Below are positions 1-6,758 of a stretch of 8,180 nt of DNA, in pieces. Below the pieces are notes generated by a model. The model was given only the letters and a program-made list of their open reading frames with translations, searched no databases and was not told the origin of the DNA. Position numbers and translations under genes: made by a program. This DNA comes from Candidatus Zhuqueibacterota bacterium (GTDB taxonomy: Bacteria; SM23-31; B21-G16), in assembly GCA_003644825.1 (NCBI GenBank), contig QNDJ01000054.1, forward strand, positions 1 to 8,180, read 5' to 3'. Each line of letters starts with the position of its first letter. Within the stretch, counting starts at the first letter, position 1.

Positions 1-1
1 A

Positions 2-61
2 TTCTCAACACATCCACTAACTTCTGAAAGAGTAAAAAGACTGCAAAAAATGAAAATTTAA
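2..61 (+). CDS. C-terminal end of an M48-family zinc metallopeptidase (partial, 5' end outside window)
   Basis: Plus-strand frame 2 is open from the window edge to a TAA at 59-61 and gives 19 residues containing STHPLTSERVKRLQKM. The pattern S-T-H-P-x(3)-E-R-[IV]-x-R-L-x-x-[ML] is the familiar C-terminal signature of M48 peptidases (HtpX, BepA/YfgC and Oma1-like proteins), where 'FSTHP...ERI.RL' closes the protein. These enzymes are zinc-dependent proteases involved in membrane or envelope protein quality control. The HEXXH active site would lie upstream, outside the window, so the subfamily cannot be named. The gene converges on recX: its TAA and the recX TAA overlap in the palindrome TTAA at 58-61. 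The call rests on a short tail only, but the motif is distinctive and the minus strand offers no better reading here. Confidence 0.6.
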   Translation, partial: FSTHPLTSERVKRLQKMKI

Positions 62-381
62 TTCTCATACTTTTTCTCAATCAAATCCTTAATATTCTTA
101 ATTGTTTTTTCACCAATACCCTTAATTTTCAATCTACTTCTTATTTCTTTTTCACTTCTTTCTCTTCTTGATAACGATTTTAATGCTATTTCTTTACCTC
201 TTTTTTCTTCTCCTTCTTCCTCTAATTTCTTTAACAGATGACTTTTAATTCTATTCCCCTCTTTTAAATTTTCTCTGTATATTATTTCATCATTTGCAAC
301 AAAATATTCACCATTTTCCAGTATCACATTATACCAGGCTTTTGTTCTTTTTATCTTTTCAATTTTAACTATTCTTATCAT
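58..381 (-). CDS. recX: Short RecX-family regulator of RecA
   Basis: Predicted 107-residue RecX-type protein, 86 bp downstream of recA on the same strand, the classic position of this RecA modulator. RecX binds along RecA-DNA filaments and alters their assembly and ATP hydrolysis. The N-terminal segment (about residues 3-45, with IVKIEKIKRTKAWYNVILENG) matches the usual RecX opening. Residues 62-106 (KEIALKSLSRRERSEKEIRS followed by a 'KGI' turn) match the first three-helix repeat. The protein stops just where the family normally continues into repeats 2 and 3 (typical lengths are roughly 140-200 residues or more), so it is markedly short. The DNA after the stop encodes the convergent peptidase tail, so this is not a simple frameshift. 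The ATG at 381 is preceded in frame by a stop (TGA) three codons upstream and only a poor ribosome site (GGTAA about 12 bases away). Sure of the family from context plus repeat 1; whether it is functional is uncertain. Confidence 0.72.
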   Translation of the reverse strand: MIRIVKIEKIKRTKAWYNVILENGEYFVANDEIIYRENLKEGNRIKSHLLKKLEEEGEEKRGKEIALKSLSRRERSEKEIRSRLKIKGIGEKTIKNIKDLIEKKYEN

Positions 382-467
382 AGATAATCAATTACCATTA
401 TTAGAACTATAAACATAAAATAAAACTTATTCTACAGGACTATCTATCAAAAAATTTAACAATTCTT

Positions 468-1478
468 TCAACTTTTCTTAAGACCAATAGCTTCTTTTAC
501 CTTATCCTCAATTTCATTTAGAATATCTTTATTTTGAAGCAGGAATTTTCTTACATTTTCTCTTCCCTGCCCGAGCCTTTCATCTCCATAAGAGAACCAG
601 GTACCCGACCTGTTAACAATTTTATGCTCAACTGCAAGGTCCAGGATTTCACCTGTATGAGAAATTCCCTCACCATAAATTATATCGAATTCAGCTTCTT
701 TAAATGGAGGTGCTAATTTATTTTTCACAACTTTTACTTTAGTTCTGTTTCCAATAATATCAGAGCCTTCCTTAATCGAAGCAATTCTTCTTATATCAAG
801 GCGAATAGAAGCATAGAATTTCAGTGCTCTTCCACCGGTAGTTGTTTCAGGGTTTCCAAACATCACACCGATTTTTTCTCGAATCTGGTTTATAAATATA
901 CATACACTTTTGGATTTACTTACGGTACCGGAGAGTTTTCGCAATGCCTGAGACATCAATCTCGCCTGCAACCCCATGTGAGAATCTCCCATTTCACCTT
1001 CAATTTCAGCTCTCGGTACAAGAGCCGCCACAGAATCAATTACCACTACATCAAGAGCTCCACTTCTTACAAGAGTTTCTGTAATCTCGAGCGCCTGTTC
1101 TCCATTATCAGGTTGAGATACCAGAAGATTATCAATATCAACACCGAGCCTTTCTGCATAAATTGCATCGAGGGCGTGCTCTGCATCTATGAAAGCTGCA
1201 ATTCCATCATTTTTCTGAGCTTCAGCTATAATATGCAATGCAAGGGTTGTTTTACCAGAAGCCTCTGGACCATAAATCTCTATTACTCTACCCCGGGGAA
1301 TACCACCAATTCCAAGAGCTGAATCAAGGGACAGTGAACCTGTAGAAATTGTATCCACCTGAAGCTGAACACCTTCTCCACCTAATCTCATTATTGAACC
1401 TTTTCCAAATTGTTTATCAATCTGGGAAATTGCAAGCTCCAGGGCTCTTTTTTTATCCTGAGCCAAATTTTCTTGCAT
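468..1478 (-). CDS. recA: RecA recombinase
   Basis: Complete RecA, 336 residues from the ATG at 1478. It forms ATP-dependent filaments on single-stranded DNA, catalyses homologous pairing and strand exchange, and in many bacteria stimulates LexA self-cleavage. Visible features: N-terminal polymerisation helix ([20 protein letters not shown], residues 12-31), Walker A GPEASGKT (70-77, Ala where Ser is commoner), Walker B VVVID (144-148), loop L1 region [16 protein letters not shown] (158-173), loop L2 [20 protein letters not shown] (197-216) and the C-terminal domain with [15 protein letters not shown] (294-308). The C terminus ends EAIGLKKS and lacks the acidic tail of E. coli RecA. An upstream GTG at 1484 is in frame but lies inside the GAGGTGA ribosome site, so the ATG is preferred. 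The start is 33 bp from the thpR stop, which suggests co-transcription with cinA-thpR. I see no LexA-type operator of the E. coli or Bacillus form just upstream. Confidence 0.98.
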   Translation of the reverse strand: MQENLAQDKKRALELAISQIDKQFGKGSIMRLGGEGVQLQVDTISTGSLSLDSALGIGGIPRGRVIEIYGPEASGKTTLALHIIAEAQKNDGIAAFIDAEHALDAIYAERLGVDIDNLLVSQPDNGEQALEITETLVRSGALDVVVIDSVAALVPRAEIEGEMGDSHMGLQARLMSQALRKLSGTVSKSKSVCIFINQIREKIGVMFGNPETTTGGRALKFYASIRLDIRRIASIKEGSDIIGNRTKVKVVKNKLAPPFKEAEFDIIYGEGISHTGEILDLAVEHKIVNRSGTWFSYGDERLGQGRENVRKFLLQNKDILNEIEDKVKEAIGLKKS

Positions 1479-1480
1479 TT

Positions 1481-1487
1481 TCACCTC
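1481..1487 (-). promoter_or_regulatory. recA ribosome binding site that decides the start
   Basis: Read on the minus strand the bases are GAGGTGA, followed by AA and then the ATG at 1478-1476. This is a near-perfect match to the anti-Shine-Dalgarno partner GGAGGTGA, with five bases between the GAGG core and the ATG. The alternative in-frame GTG (1484-1482) is part of this site, so it cannot use it. This supports a 336-residue RecA starting MQENLAQ. Confidence 0.8.
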
Positions 1488-1511
1488 ATATATTTTTATT
1501 AATTAAAAAAG

Positions 1512-2066
1512 TTAAATTAATCTATATTTTTTAATAGGTGTATATTCCGCACCAGAAGGCTTTAAATCACTTCTCATCAGGATAAACTCTTCAGGAATAA
1601 AGGGCTCAGTCTCAAACTCTTCTATTAAACCTATCTCTTTAACAAGATTACCAATATTTCTCTGACTTTTAACCCTTCCGATAGTTAAATGAGGTTTAAA
1701 ACTCCTTTTTTCTTTCTCGAATCCAATTTTTTGCATCTCTTTTTCTATAATATTACTGAAATCTTTTAATTTTTCCAATCCTTTTTCAATACCAACCCAG
1801 ATAACCCTTGGTCTTTTAAGAGATGGAAATGCACCCACATTCCTGGCTGATATCTCCATCTTTTTTACCGATATACCATCAAGAGACGCTTTTACTTCCT
1901 CTACTTTTTCTGGTGTAATTTCCCCGAGAAACTTTAAAGTCAAATGAATATTATCAGGTTTTACCCATTTAACATCAGCACCTGAACCTTTTAATTTAGC
2001 CTGTATTTCCCCAATTTTCTTCTTTAAACTACCAGGAAGGTCAATCGCAATAAAACACCTAATCAT
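1512..2066 (-). CDS. thpR: RNA 2',3'-cyclic phosphodiesterase (ThpR/LigT, 2H family)
   Basis: 184-residue 2H phosphoesterase, full length for the ThpR/LigT family. Members open 2',3'-cyclic phosphates on RNA to 2'-phosphates and can ligate tRNA halves in vitro through 2'-5' bonds. Both catalytic HxTx motifs are present: HLTL at residues 41-44 (in DNIHLTLKFLGE) and HLTI at 126-129 (in FKPHLTIGRV). The family's N-terminal MIRCFIAIDLP and C-terminal SDLKPSGAEYTPI are also clear. The ATG at 2066 overlaps the end of cinA by 8 bp and has an AAGGA ribosome site about 10 bases upstream, inside cinA, so translational coupling is likely. recA follows after 33 bp. Deinococcus is known to have a cinA-ligT-recA operon, so this arrangement recurs. 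The cellular substrate is not known from the sequence. Confidence 0.95.
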   Translation of the reverse strand: MIRCFIAIDLPGSLKKKIGEIQAKLKGSGADVKWVKPDNIHLTLKFLGEITPEKVEEVKASLDGISVKKMEISARNVGAFPSLKRPRVIWVGIEKGLEKLKDFSNIIEKEMQKIGFEKEKRSFKPHLTIGRVKSQRNIGNLVKEIGLIEEFETEPFIPEEFILMRSDLKPSGAEYTPIKKYRLI

Positions 2067-3300
2067 TAAGTTTTATCCTTAAAAGATTAAGAGCTGCCTG
2101 AGAAGCTCTTTCTTTAACCTTTATTCTTTCTTTTCCCAGTCTCAGTTCTTTAAAATCGGTTCTATTTTTGTCAGAATAACCTATATAAACTAACCCAACA
2201 GGATTATTAAATTCGTCTGTTCCCGGTCCTGCAACACCCGTTGTTGAAATTCCTATGTCCGAACTGGATAATTTTCTCACATTTTCAGCCATATAAACAG
2301 CAGTTTCTTTGCTAACGGTTCCATATTTCTCCAATATATCCTCTGGAATCTTCAAAATATCAATTTTCGCCAGAGGTGAATATACCACAACTCCCCTATC
2401 AAGAATTAAAGAGCTCCCCGGAATATTGGTCAACCGATGACAGATTAACCCACCGGTACAGGATTCAGCAACAGCTAACTTCAAACCTCTTTCCTTCAAT
2501 ATATTAAAAACCACTCTGGCTAAATCTTCATTTTCATATCCATAAATAAATTTTCCCGTTTTATCAATAATTATTTTTTCAACTTTTTCAATATTTTCGG
2601 TTATTTTCTTTTTATCTTCTCCTTCTGCAGTAAGTCTTATATCAACGCCTGTGTAAGACGGAAGATAGGCTATTTCCACATTTTTAACTTCCACCAGAAA
2701 AGGTTCCAGCATCTCAGCCAGACTCGATTCCGCAATCCCAGTTGTTCTTATAGTTCTTGTAACAATAAAACTCCTGTTTTCCAGGTTTTCCTCTAAGTAA
2801 GGTATTACATACCCATCGAGTAAACCTTCCATTTCATAAGGAACACCAGGAAGCATAATACAGAATTTATTACCTTCTTTAACCAAAATGCCGGGTGCCG
2901 TACCCCACTTATTAGGAAAAGCAATTGCCCCTTCAGGGATTTCCGCCTGGGATAGATTTATTTTCGGCATTTTTTTATAGCCAAAACCTTTAAATCTTTC
3001 TTCCACATTGCGCAGTATATCTCCATCAATAATCAATTTTCTACCAAAAACTTTTGCAATAGTTTTTTTTGTAATATCATCTCTGGTTGGTCCTAATCCG
3101 CCCGTGGTTATCACAAAACCTGTCAGTTCAAGGGTTTCCCGGACAACCTTTTCTATCTCCTCTTTTTCATCACCAATGGAAATAATCCTTTTCGTATGTA
3201 TACCCACAGAAGAAAGACGCCTGGAAATATAAGCAGAATTTGAATCAATCGTTTTCCCGGATAAAATCTCATTTCCTATAGTAATAATAACACATTCCAT
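2059..3300 (-). CDS. cinA: CinA: nicotinamide-nucleotide amidase / ADP-ribose pyrophosphatase-type competence-damage protein
   Basis: Full-length two-domain CinA, 413 residues from the ATG at 3300. The N-terminal MoCF-biosynthesis-like domain (COG1058), characterised in some homologues as an ADP-ribose pyrophosphatase, spans about residues 1-170. It shows IITIGNEILSG (5-15), TTGGLGPTRDD (65-75) and PGVPYEM (151-157). The C-terminal PncC-like domain, which deamidates nicotinamide mononucleotide in pyridine-nucleotide salvage, spans about 258-413. It shows AESCTGG (278-284), RGVVVYSPLAK (302-312) and TTGVAGPG (353-360). An in-frame TTG at 3336 would add 12 hydrophobic residues that the family lacks, so I chose ATG 3300, where the conserved MxxxIItIGNE start falls. 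No Shine-Dalgarno sequence precedes this ATG; instead a -10 element lies 7 bases before it (see promoter). The 3' end overlaps thpR by 8 bp. The cinA-recA link is known from Streptococcus and Deinococcus. Confidence 0.96.
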   Translation of the reverse strand: MECVIITIGNEILSGKTIDSNSAYISRRLSSVGIHTKRIISIGDEKEEIEKVVRETLELTGFVITTGGLGPTRDDITKKTIAKVFGRKLIIDGDILRNVEERFKGFGYKKMPKINLSQAEIPEGAIAFPNKWGTAPGILVKEGNKFCIMLPGVPYEMEGLLDGYVIPYLEENLENRSFIVTRTIRTTGIAESSLAEMLEPFLVEVKNVEIAYLPSYTGVDIRLTAEGEDKKKITENIEKVEKIIIDKTGKFIYGYENEDLARVVFNILKERGLKLAVAESCTGGLICHRLTNIPGSSLILDRGVVVYSPLAKIDILKIPEDILEKYGTVSKETAVYMAENVRKLSSSDIGISTTGVAGPGTDEFNNPVGLVYIGYSDKNRTDFKELRLGKERIKVKERASQAALNLLRIKLND

Positions 3301-3307
3301 AATACAT

Positions 3308-3336
3308 ATAATATAAATAAATTCTAAAAAAATCAA
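3308..3336 (-). promoter_or_regulatory. Candidate sigma-70-type promoter for cinA-thpR-recA-recX, possibly giving a leaderless mRNA
   Basis: On the minus strand TTGATT (3336-3331) is followed by exactly 17 bases and TATTAT (3313-3308): 4/6 and 5/6 matches to the -35 and -10 consensus. Seven bases then separate the -10 from the cinA ATG at 3300, so transcription would start at or within a base or two of the A of the start codon. There is no ribosome site to contradict this. AT-rich DNA produces chance matches, so this is a candidate only. Confidence 0.45.
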
Positions 3337-3406
3337 TGCCTATAAAAAAATAATGATTAAAAATGGGATATTATTTCTGTAATATCAAAGCTAAAATACC
3401 TTTTTG

Positions 3407-3850
3407 TTATCTTCTAAATATTTCAACAACAACCCATACCAGAATTGCAGAGTAAATTCCAGCGACAAGGTCATCGGTCATTATACCCCAGCCATCTTTT
3501 AATTTTTCACTTCTTCTCACCGGGAAGGGTTTAATGATATCAAAAAATCGGAATATAAGAAAGCCTACGAGGTAGAATTTTATGGATTTCGGAATGAAAA
3601 TAAGGGTGCAATACATACCGCAAATTTCATCTATAACAACTCTTGAAGGGTCATTACCCCATTCTTTTTTTAAATCTGAAGATACCTTAACACCCATTAT
3701 AAAAATAAATAAGAGAATTATAATCTTATACATTGGATTAATTTCGGGAACAAAATAAAGTAAAATACAGCAGAGTAAACTCCCCGCGGTTCCTGGTGCA
3801 AAAGGAAAATACCCGATAAAAAAAACCGTTCCAATTAATTTGCTTAACAA
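3407..3850 (-). CDS. pgpA: Phosphatidylglycerophosphatase A
   Basis: 147-residue integral membrane PgpA, which removes phosphate from phosphatidylglycerophosphate to give phosphatidylglycerol. Family motifs in order: GYFPFAPGTAGS (13-24), DPSRVVIDEICG (67-78), FRFFDIIKPFP (100-110) and GWGIMTDDLVAGIY (120-133), which together supply the acidic metal-binding residues (D67, D74, E75, D104, D126, D127). Hydrophobic segments at roughly 24-36, 42-55, 80-103 and 128-143 fit a small multi-pass protein. The reading frame has no ATG near the N terminus. The start is taken as TTG at 3850, placing the conserved GTVFFIGYFP segment normally; the frame closes with TAA seven codons upstream. A weak purine-rich stretch (GAGAAAAG) precedes it. 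It lies 84 bp after pgsA, the enzyme for the preceding step, which supports the assignment. Confidence 0.93.
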   Translation of the reverse strand: MLSKLIGTVFFIGYFPFAPGTAGSLLCCILLYFVPEINPMYKIIILLFIFIMGVKVSSDLKKEWGNDPSRVVIDEICGMYCTLIFIPKSIKFYLVGFLIFRFFDIIKPFPVRRSEKLKDGWGIMTDDLVAGIYSAILVWVVVEIFRR

Positions 3851-3873
3851 TATACTTTTCTCTTTGAGTTAAT

Positions 3874-3879
3874 ATTATA
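3874..3879 (-). promoter_or_regulatory. Possible -10 element upstream of pgpA
   Basis: A perfect TATAAT occurs on the minus strand 23 bases before the pgpA TTG start, in the 84-bp gap after pgsA. The best -35 partner (TTTATC, 16 bases upstream) matches only 3/6, so the promoter is tentative; the gap is long enough to hold one. Confidence 0.25.
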
Positions 3880-3934
3880 TAATTTTTATAGCAGTGATAA
3901 ATTACGAAAAAATAATTTTAAAAACAAATTATAT

Positions 3935-4555
3935 CTAAAGGTCTGAAGGGACAAACACTCTGTAAAACCGCCAGATAATATCTTTTACGTGAGAGCGGTT
4001 TTCTACAATATAAAAAGCACCTGTAAAAGCGGTGAGAAAAGCCACAAATAACGCTGCTTTATTAATTAAATCTTCAAAGGTTATTATATTGGCAATTGTA
4101 TATTTTGATATATTACTGTTGATTGATCTTTCAAGATTCATATAAATCAATATAATAAATACAAGAGACATCTGAATAAAAGTTTTAACTTTTGCAATAT
4201 TATTAGTGTTTATTGATTTATTATTATGTAGAGCAAACAACCTGAGCCCTGTAATAATGAAATCTCTTATCACTATTACCATTACTACCCATAATTTTAT
4301 GTAACTTAAAACATAAAAAGTGGCTAAAGAAGAAGAAACGAGAATTTTATCGGCAAGGGGGTCAAGAAACTTTCCCCATTTAGAAATATATCCATATTTT
4401 CTTGCGTATCGTCCATCATACCAGTCTGTAATAGCAGCAGCTAAAAAAAGACCCAGGGCTATCTGCAGGGTAAAAGAGCTATTAATAAATATAAAAGCAA
4501 CTATAAAAGGAGTAAGAATCATTCTGAGAACTGTCAATTGATTTGGAAGACCCAT
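3935..4555 (-). CDS. pgsA: CDP-diacylglycerol--glycerol-3-phosphate 3-phosphatidyltransferase
   Basis: 206-residue CDP-alcohol phosphatidyltransferase. PgsA joins CDP-diacylglycerol and glycerol-3-phosphate to make phosphatidylglycerophosphate, the committed step to phosphatidylglycerol and cardiolipin. The complete CDP-OH-P signature D-x2-DG-x2-AR-x8-G-x3-D-x3-D is present at residues 44-69 (D44, D47, G48, A51, R52, G61, D65, D69), and it sits in the expected LDPLADKIL context. The N terminus MGLPNQLTVLRMILTPF is typical of PgsA rather than of phosphatidylserine synthase. Hydrophobic segments near 12-24, 30-43, 72-105, 127-140 and 167-184 fit a multi-pass inner-membrane enzyme. ATG 4555 has no strong ribosome site (AGAAAG about 8 bases upstream). 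It follows porB by 53 bp and precedes pgpA, which carries out the next reaction. Cardiolipin synthase-like relatives share the motif, but the pgpA neighbour favours PgsA. Confidence 0.93.
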   Translation of the reverse strand: MGLPNQLTVLRMILTPFIVAFIFINSSFTLQIALGLFLAAAITDWYDGRYARKYGYISKWGKFLDPLADKILVSSSLATFYVLSYIKLWVVMVIVIRDFIITGLRLFALHNNKSINTNNIAKVKTFIQMSLVFIILIYMNLERSINSNISKYTIANIITFEDLINKAALFVAFLTAFTGAFYIVENRSHVKDIIWRFYRVFVPSDL

Positions 4556-4608
4556 AATGAAGCTTTCTGGTTTGGAATATGGTATTTATCAAAGAATAAT
4601 TATTATTT

Positions 4609-5535
4609 TTAAACTTTACTTTTCTCTAAAAGTTCCTCCCACCTTAAGTCAATTTCTTTTTGAATTTTATCAACTACATCTTTTGCACTATCTTTCATTA
4701 GATGCCTGAATCTTCCCTGAAGTTTTATATACTCTAGTACTGGCTTTTTTTCTTTTGGTTTAATGGTGATTCTTAATTTTCCGTTTTCAACTTCATACAG
4801 GGGCCAGAAACAGGTTTCAACCGCAAGTCTTGCAATTTCAACACCTTTTTCAGGGGGGAATCTCCACCCAAGTTGACAGGGAGCAAGAATATTCAAAAAA
4901 GTAGGTCCATCAATGCTTAATGCCTTTTGCACTTTATTTACAAGGTCTCTCCAGTGACTTACACTTGTCTGAGCAACATAAGGTATACGATGGGCAGCCA
5001 TTATACCTGTTAAATCTTTCGAAAACTGTTTTTTCCCGAAAGAAACTGAACCACTTGGAGCAGTATTTGTAAACGCACCATACGGAGTTGCACTTGACCT
5101 TTGAACCCCTGTATTCATATATGCCTCATTATTATAACAAACATAAAGCATATTATGACCTCTTTCCATCGCTCCTGAAAGAGATTGAATACCAATATCA
5201 TAGGTACCACCATCACCACCAAAAGCAATGAAATCGATTTTTGTATCTTCAGGAATCTTGCCTTTCTTCTTAAGGATTCTATACGCAGTTTCTACCCCAC
5301 TGATTGTTGCTGCAACATTCTCGAATGCATTATGTATGTAAGAAGACCTCCAGGCAGTATAAGGGTATATTGTAGTTACAACCTCCATACAACCAGTAGC
5401 ACATCCCACAACTACTGGATTTGATGCAGCTCTTAGAACCTGTCTCATTGCAATCATAGGAATACAACCCGCACATGCCCTATGACCACCGGAAATTATC
5501 TCCTTTTTCTTTGAAAGCTCTTTTATTGTAGCCAT
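4609..5535 (-). CDS. porB: Pyruvate:ferredoxin oxidoreductase, beta subunit
   Basis: 308-residue thiamine-pyrophosphate-binding beta subunit of four-subunit POR. With the other subunits it oxidises pyruvate and CoA to acetyl-CoA and CO2, reducing ferredoxin (reversible). The TPP/Mg motif is GDGG (107-110) followed by NN (135-136). Cysteines C21 and C24 (HRACAGC), C49 (CATGC) and C220 (APCQLGW) are in the positions expected to hold the proximal [4Fe-4S] cluster. The sequence TGVQRSSATPYGA (142-154) is characteristic of PorB. The ATG at 5535 has an AAGAAGG ribosome site 8 bases upstream and lies 14 bp after porA. It is the last gene of the por group; no intrinsic terminator is visible in the 53 bp before pgsA. 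The motifs alone do not wholly exclude a related 2-oxoacid oxidoreductase (VOR type). Confidence 0.95.
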   Translation of the reverse strand: MATIKELSKKKEIISGGHRACAGCIPMIAMRQVLRAASNPVVVGCATGCMEVVTTIYPYTAWRSSYIHNAFENVAATISGVETAYRILKKKGKIPEDTKIDFIAFGGDGGTYDIGIQSLSGAMERGHNMLYVCYNNEAYMNTGVQRSSATPYGAFTNTAPSGSVSFGKKQFSKDLTGIMAAHRIPYVAQTSVSHWRDLVNKVQKALSIDGPTFLNILAPCQLGWRFPPEKGVEIARLAVETCFWPLYEVENGKLRITIKPKEKKPVLEYIKLQGRFRHLMKDSAKDVVDKIQKEIDLRWEELLEKSKV

Positions 5536-5549
5536 AATAAATACCTTCT

Positions 5550-6728
5550 TTATTCTCTTACATCAAGATAATGAATTAATTTACCGTTAACACCTTCTTT
5601 TGTAATATGTTTTAATTCATCAAAAACTTTTTTTATCGAAGTCGGTTTAATATCTCTTCCACCAAGCCCATATATATAATTAACAGCCGGGATAAATGCC
5701 TGATAATTATAAAGAGCCGACTTTATTTCACCGTAAACAGGTCCACCATATCCAAAAGAAATACACTTATCAAGAACAGCAAAAGATTTCACATTTTTCA
5801 GAGCTTCATATATTTCTTTATATGGAAAAGGACGAAATAACCTGAGTTTTATCATTCCCACTTTTTCACCATTTTCCCTTAATGAATCCACAGTAAATTT
5901 TACGGTTCCGGCAGTTGAACCCAGCGCAACAATTGCCCTTTCAGCATCTTCCATTCTATACAGTTCCAGAACATCGTAATTTCTTCCTGTTAGTCTGGAA
6001 TACTCAAAAGAAACCTCTTCTACTACTTCAAGGGCATTATTTATAGCTTCTGCTTCCTGCCTTTTATGTTCAAAATAGTAGTCCTGTAAATCCAGAGGGC
6101 CTATTGTAACTGGATGGTTTATATCAAGTAAATGATTTTGAGGGATGTATTCACCAATAAACTCCCTCACCTGCTTATCATCCAGAATTTCAATTCTCTC
6201 AAGAGTATGACTGAGAATAAATCCATCCAGAGTAACCATAACAGGAAGAAGCACATCTTTATTCTCAGCAATTTTTACTGCCATAATAGTATTATCATAG
6301 GCTTCCTGACTATTTTCAGAATAAATTTGAATCCATCCAGAATCTCTACATCCCATACTGTCGGAATGGTCATTATGTATATTGATTGGGCCACTGAGAG
6401 CCCTGTTAACAACAGCCATAACAATTGGCAACCTTAAAGATGCAGCAATATACACTATTTCCCACATTAAAGCAAGACCATTAGCACAGGTTGCAGTCAT
6501 TGCTCTTGCTCCCCCGGCAGCTGCCCCCACTGAAGCACTCATTGCGCTATGCTCTGATTCTACAAGAATCATTTCAGTATCCACCTTTCCATTAGCTACA
6601 AAATCTGCAAATTTATGCATCAACTCTGTCTGTGGAGTTATCGGATAAGCAGCAACAACATCCGGGTTTATCTGCCTCATTGCTTCAGCAACGGCTTCAT
6701 TTCCAGTAAGTCCTATTATAGTAGACAT
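5550..6728 (-). CDS. porA: Pyruvate:ferredoxin oxidoreductase, alpha subunit
   Basis: 392-residue alpha subunit of POR, with domain I (pyrimidine-binding side of the TPP site, about residues 1-240) and domain II (about 260-365), the normal length for this form. Conserved elements: AAYPITPQTEL (26-36, with the TPQT threonine near the substrate in this family), VESEHSAMSASVGAAAGGAR (56-75), CANGLALMWE (81-90), and NRALSGPINIHNDHSDSMGCRDSGW (about 108-132), the stretch typical of pyruvate-specific alpha subunits. The C-terminal half has RLFRPFP (296-302) and GLGGRDI (354-360). The ATG at 6728 has GGTGA about 9 bases upstream and follows porD by 30 bp. The assignment to pyruvate rather than 2-oxoglutarate or branched-chain oxoacids follows from the overall family match and from the gamma-delta-alpha-beta operon order. 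It would be tested by phylogeny. Confidence 0.95.
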   Translation of the reverse strand: MSTIIGLTGNEAVAEAMRQINPDVVAAYPITPQTELMHKFADFVANGKVDTEMILVESEHSAMSASVGAAAGGARAMTATCANGLALMWEIVYIAASLRLPIVMAVVNRALSGPINIHNDHSDSMGCRDSGWIQIYSENSQEAYDNTIMAVKIAENKDVLLPVMVTLDGFILSHTLERIEILDDKQVREFIGEYIPQNHLLDINHPVTIGPLDLQDYYFEHKRQEAEAINNALEVVEEVSFEYSRLTGRNYDVLELYRMEDAERAIVALGSTAGTVKFTVDSLRENGEKVGMIKLRLFRPFPYKEIYEALKNVKSFAVLDKCISFGYGGPVYGEIKSALYNYQAFIPAVNYIYGLGGRDIKPTSIKKVFDELKHITKEGVNGKLIHYLDVRE

Positions 6729-6758
6729 TTTCTTCTCACCATAATTTAAATATAATTA

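Noticed and set aside
1-60. Frameshift restoring a longer RecX past the stop at 58
   Set aside because: None of the three minus-strand frames beyond the stop gives RecX repeat-2 features (for example a D-[DE]-x-FA motif), and the plus strand reads a clear M48 peptidase tail instead.
382-467. Possible gene or structured element between recA and recX
   Set aside because: The 86 bp contain no ORF, no GC-rich hairpin and no recognisable promoter; it reads as plain AT-rich spacer.
978-1322. Long plus-strand open frame inside recA (114 codons)
   Set aside because: It is antisense to strongly conserved RecA codons, including Walker A and B regions, has no family features, and is explained as a mirror frame of the real gene.
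3301-3336. Longer CinA starting at TTG 3336
   Set aside because: It would add 12 hydrophobic residues absent from the family, has no ribosome site, and overlaps the promoter-like elements.
4560-4608. AATAATTATT inverted repeat after porB as an intrinsic terminator
   Set aside because: Consists only of A and T, has no stable loop-closing GC stem and no following T-tract on the transcribed strand.
6132-6648. Plus-strand frames opposite porA (101 and 88 codons)
   Set aside because: They lie entirely within the conserved porA coding region and show composition expected of a complementary-strand shadow; no ribosome sites.
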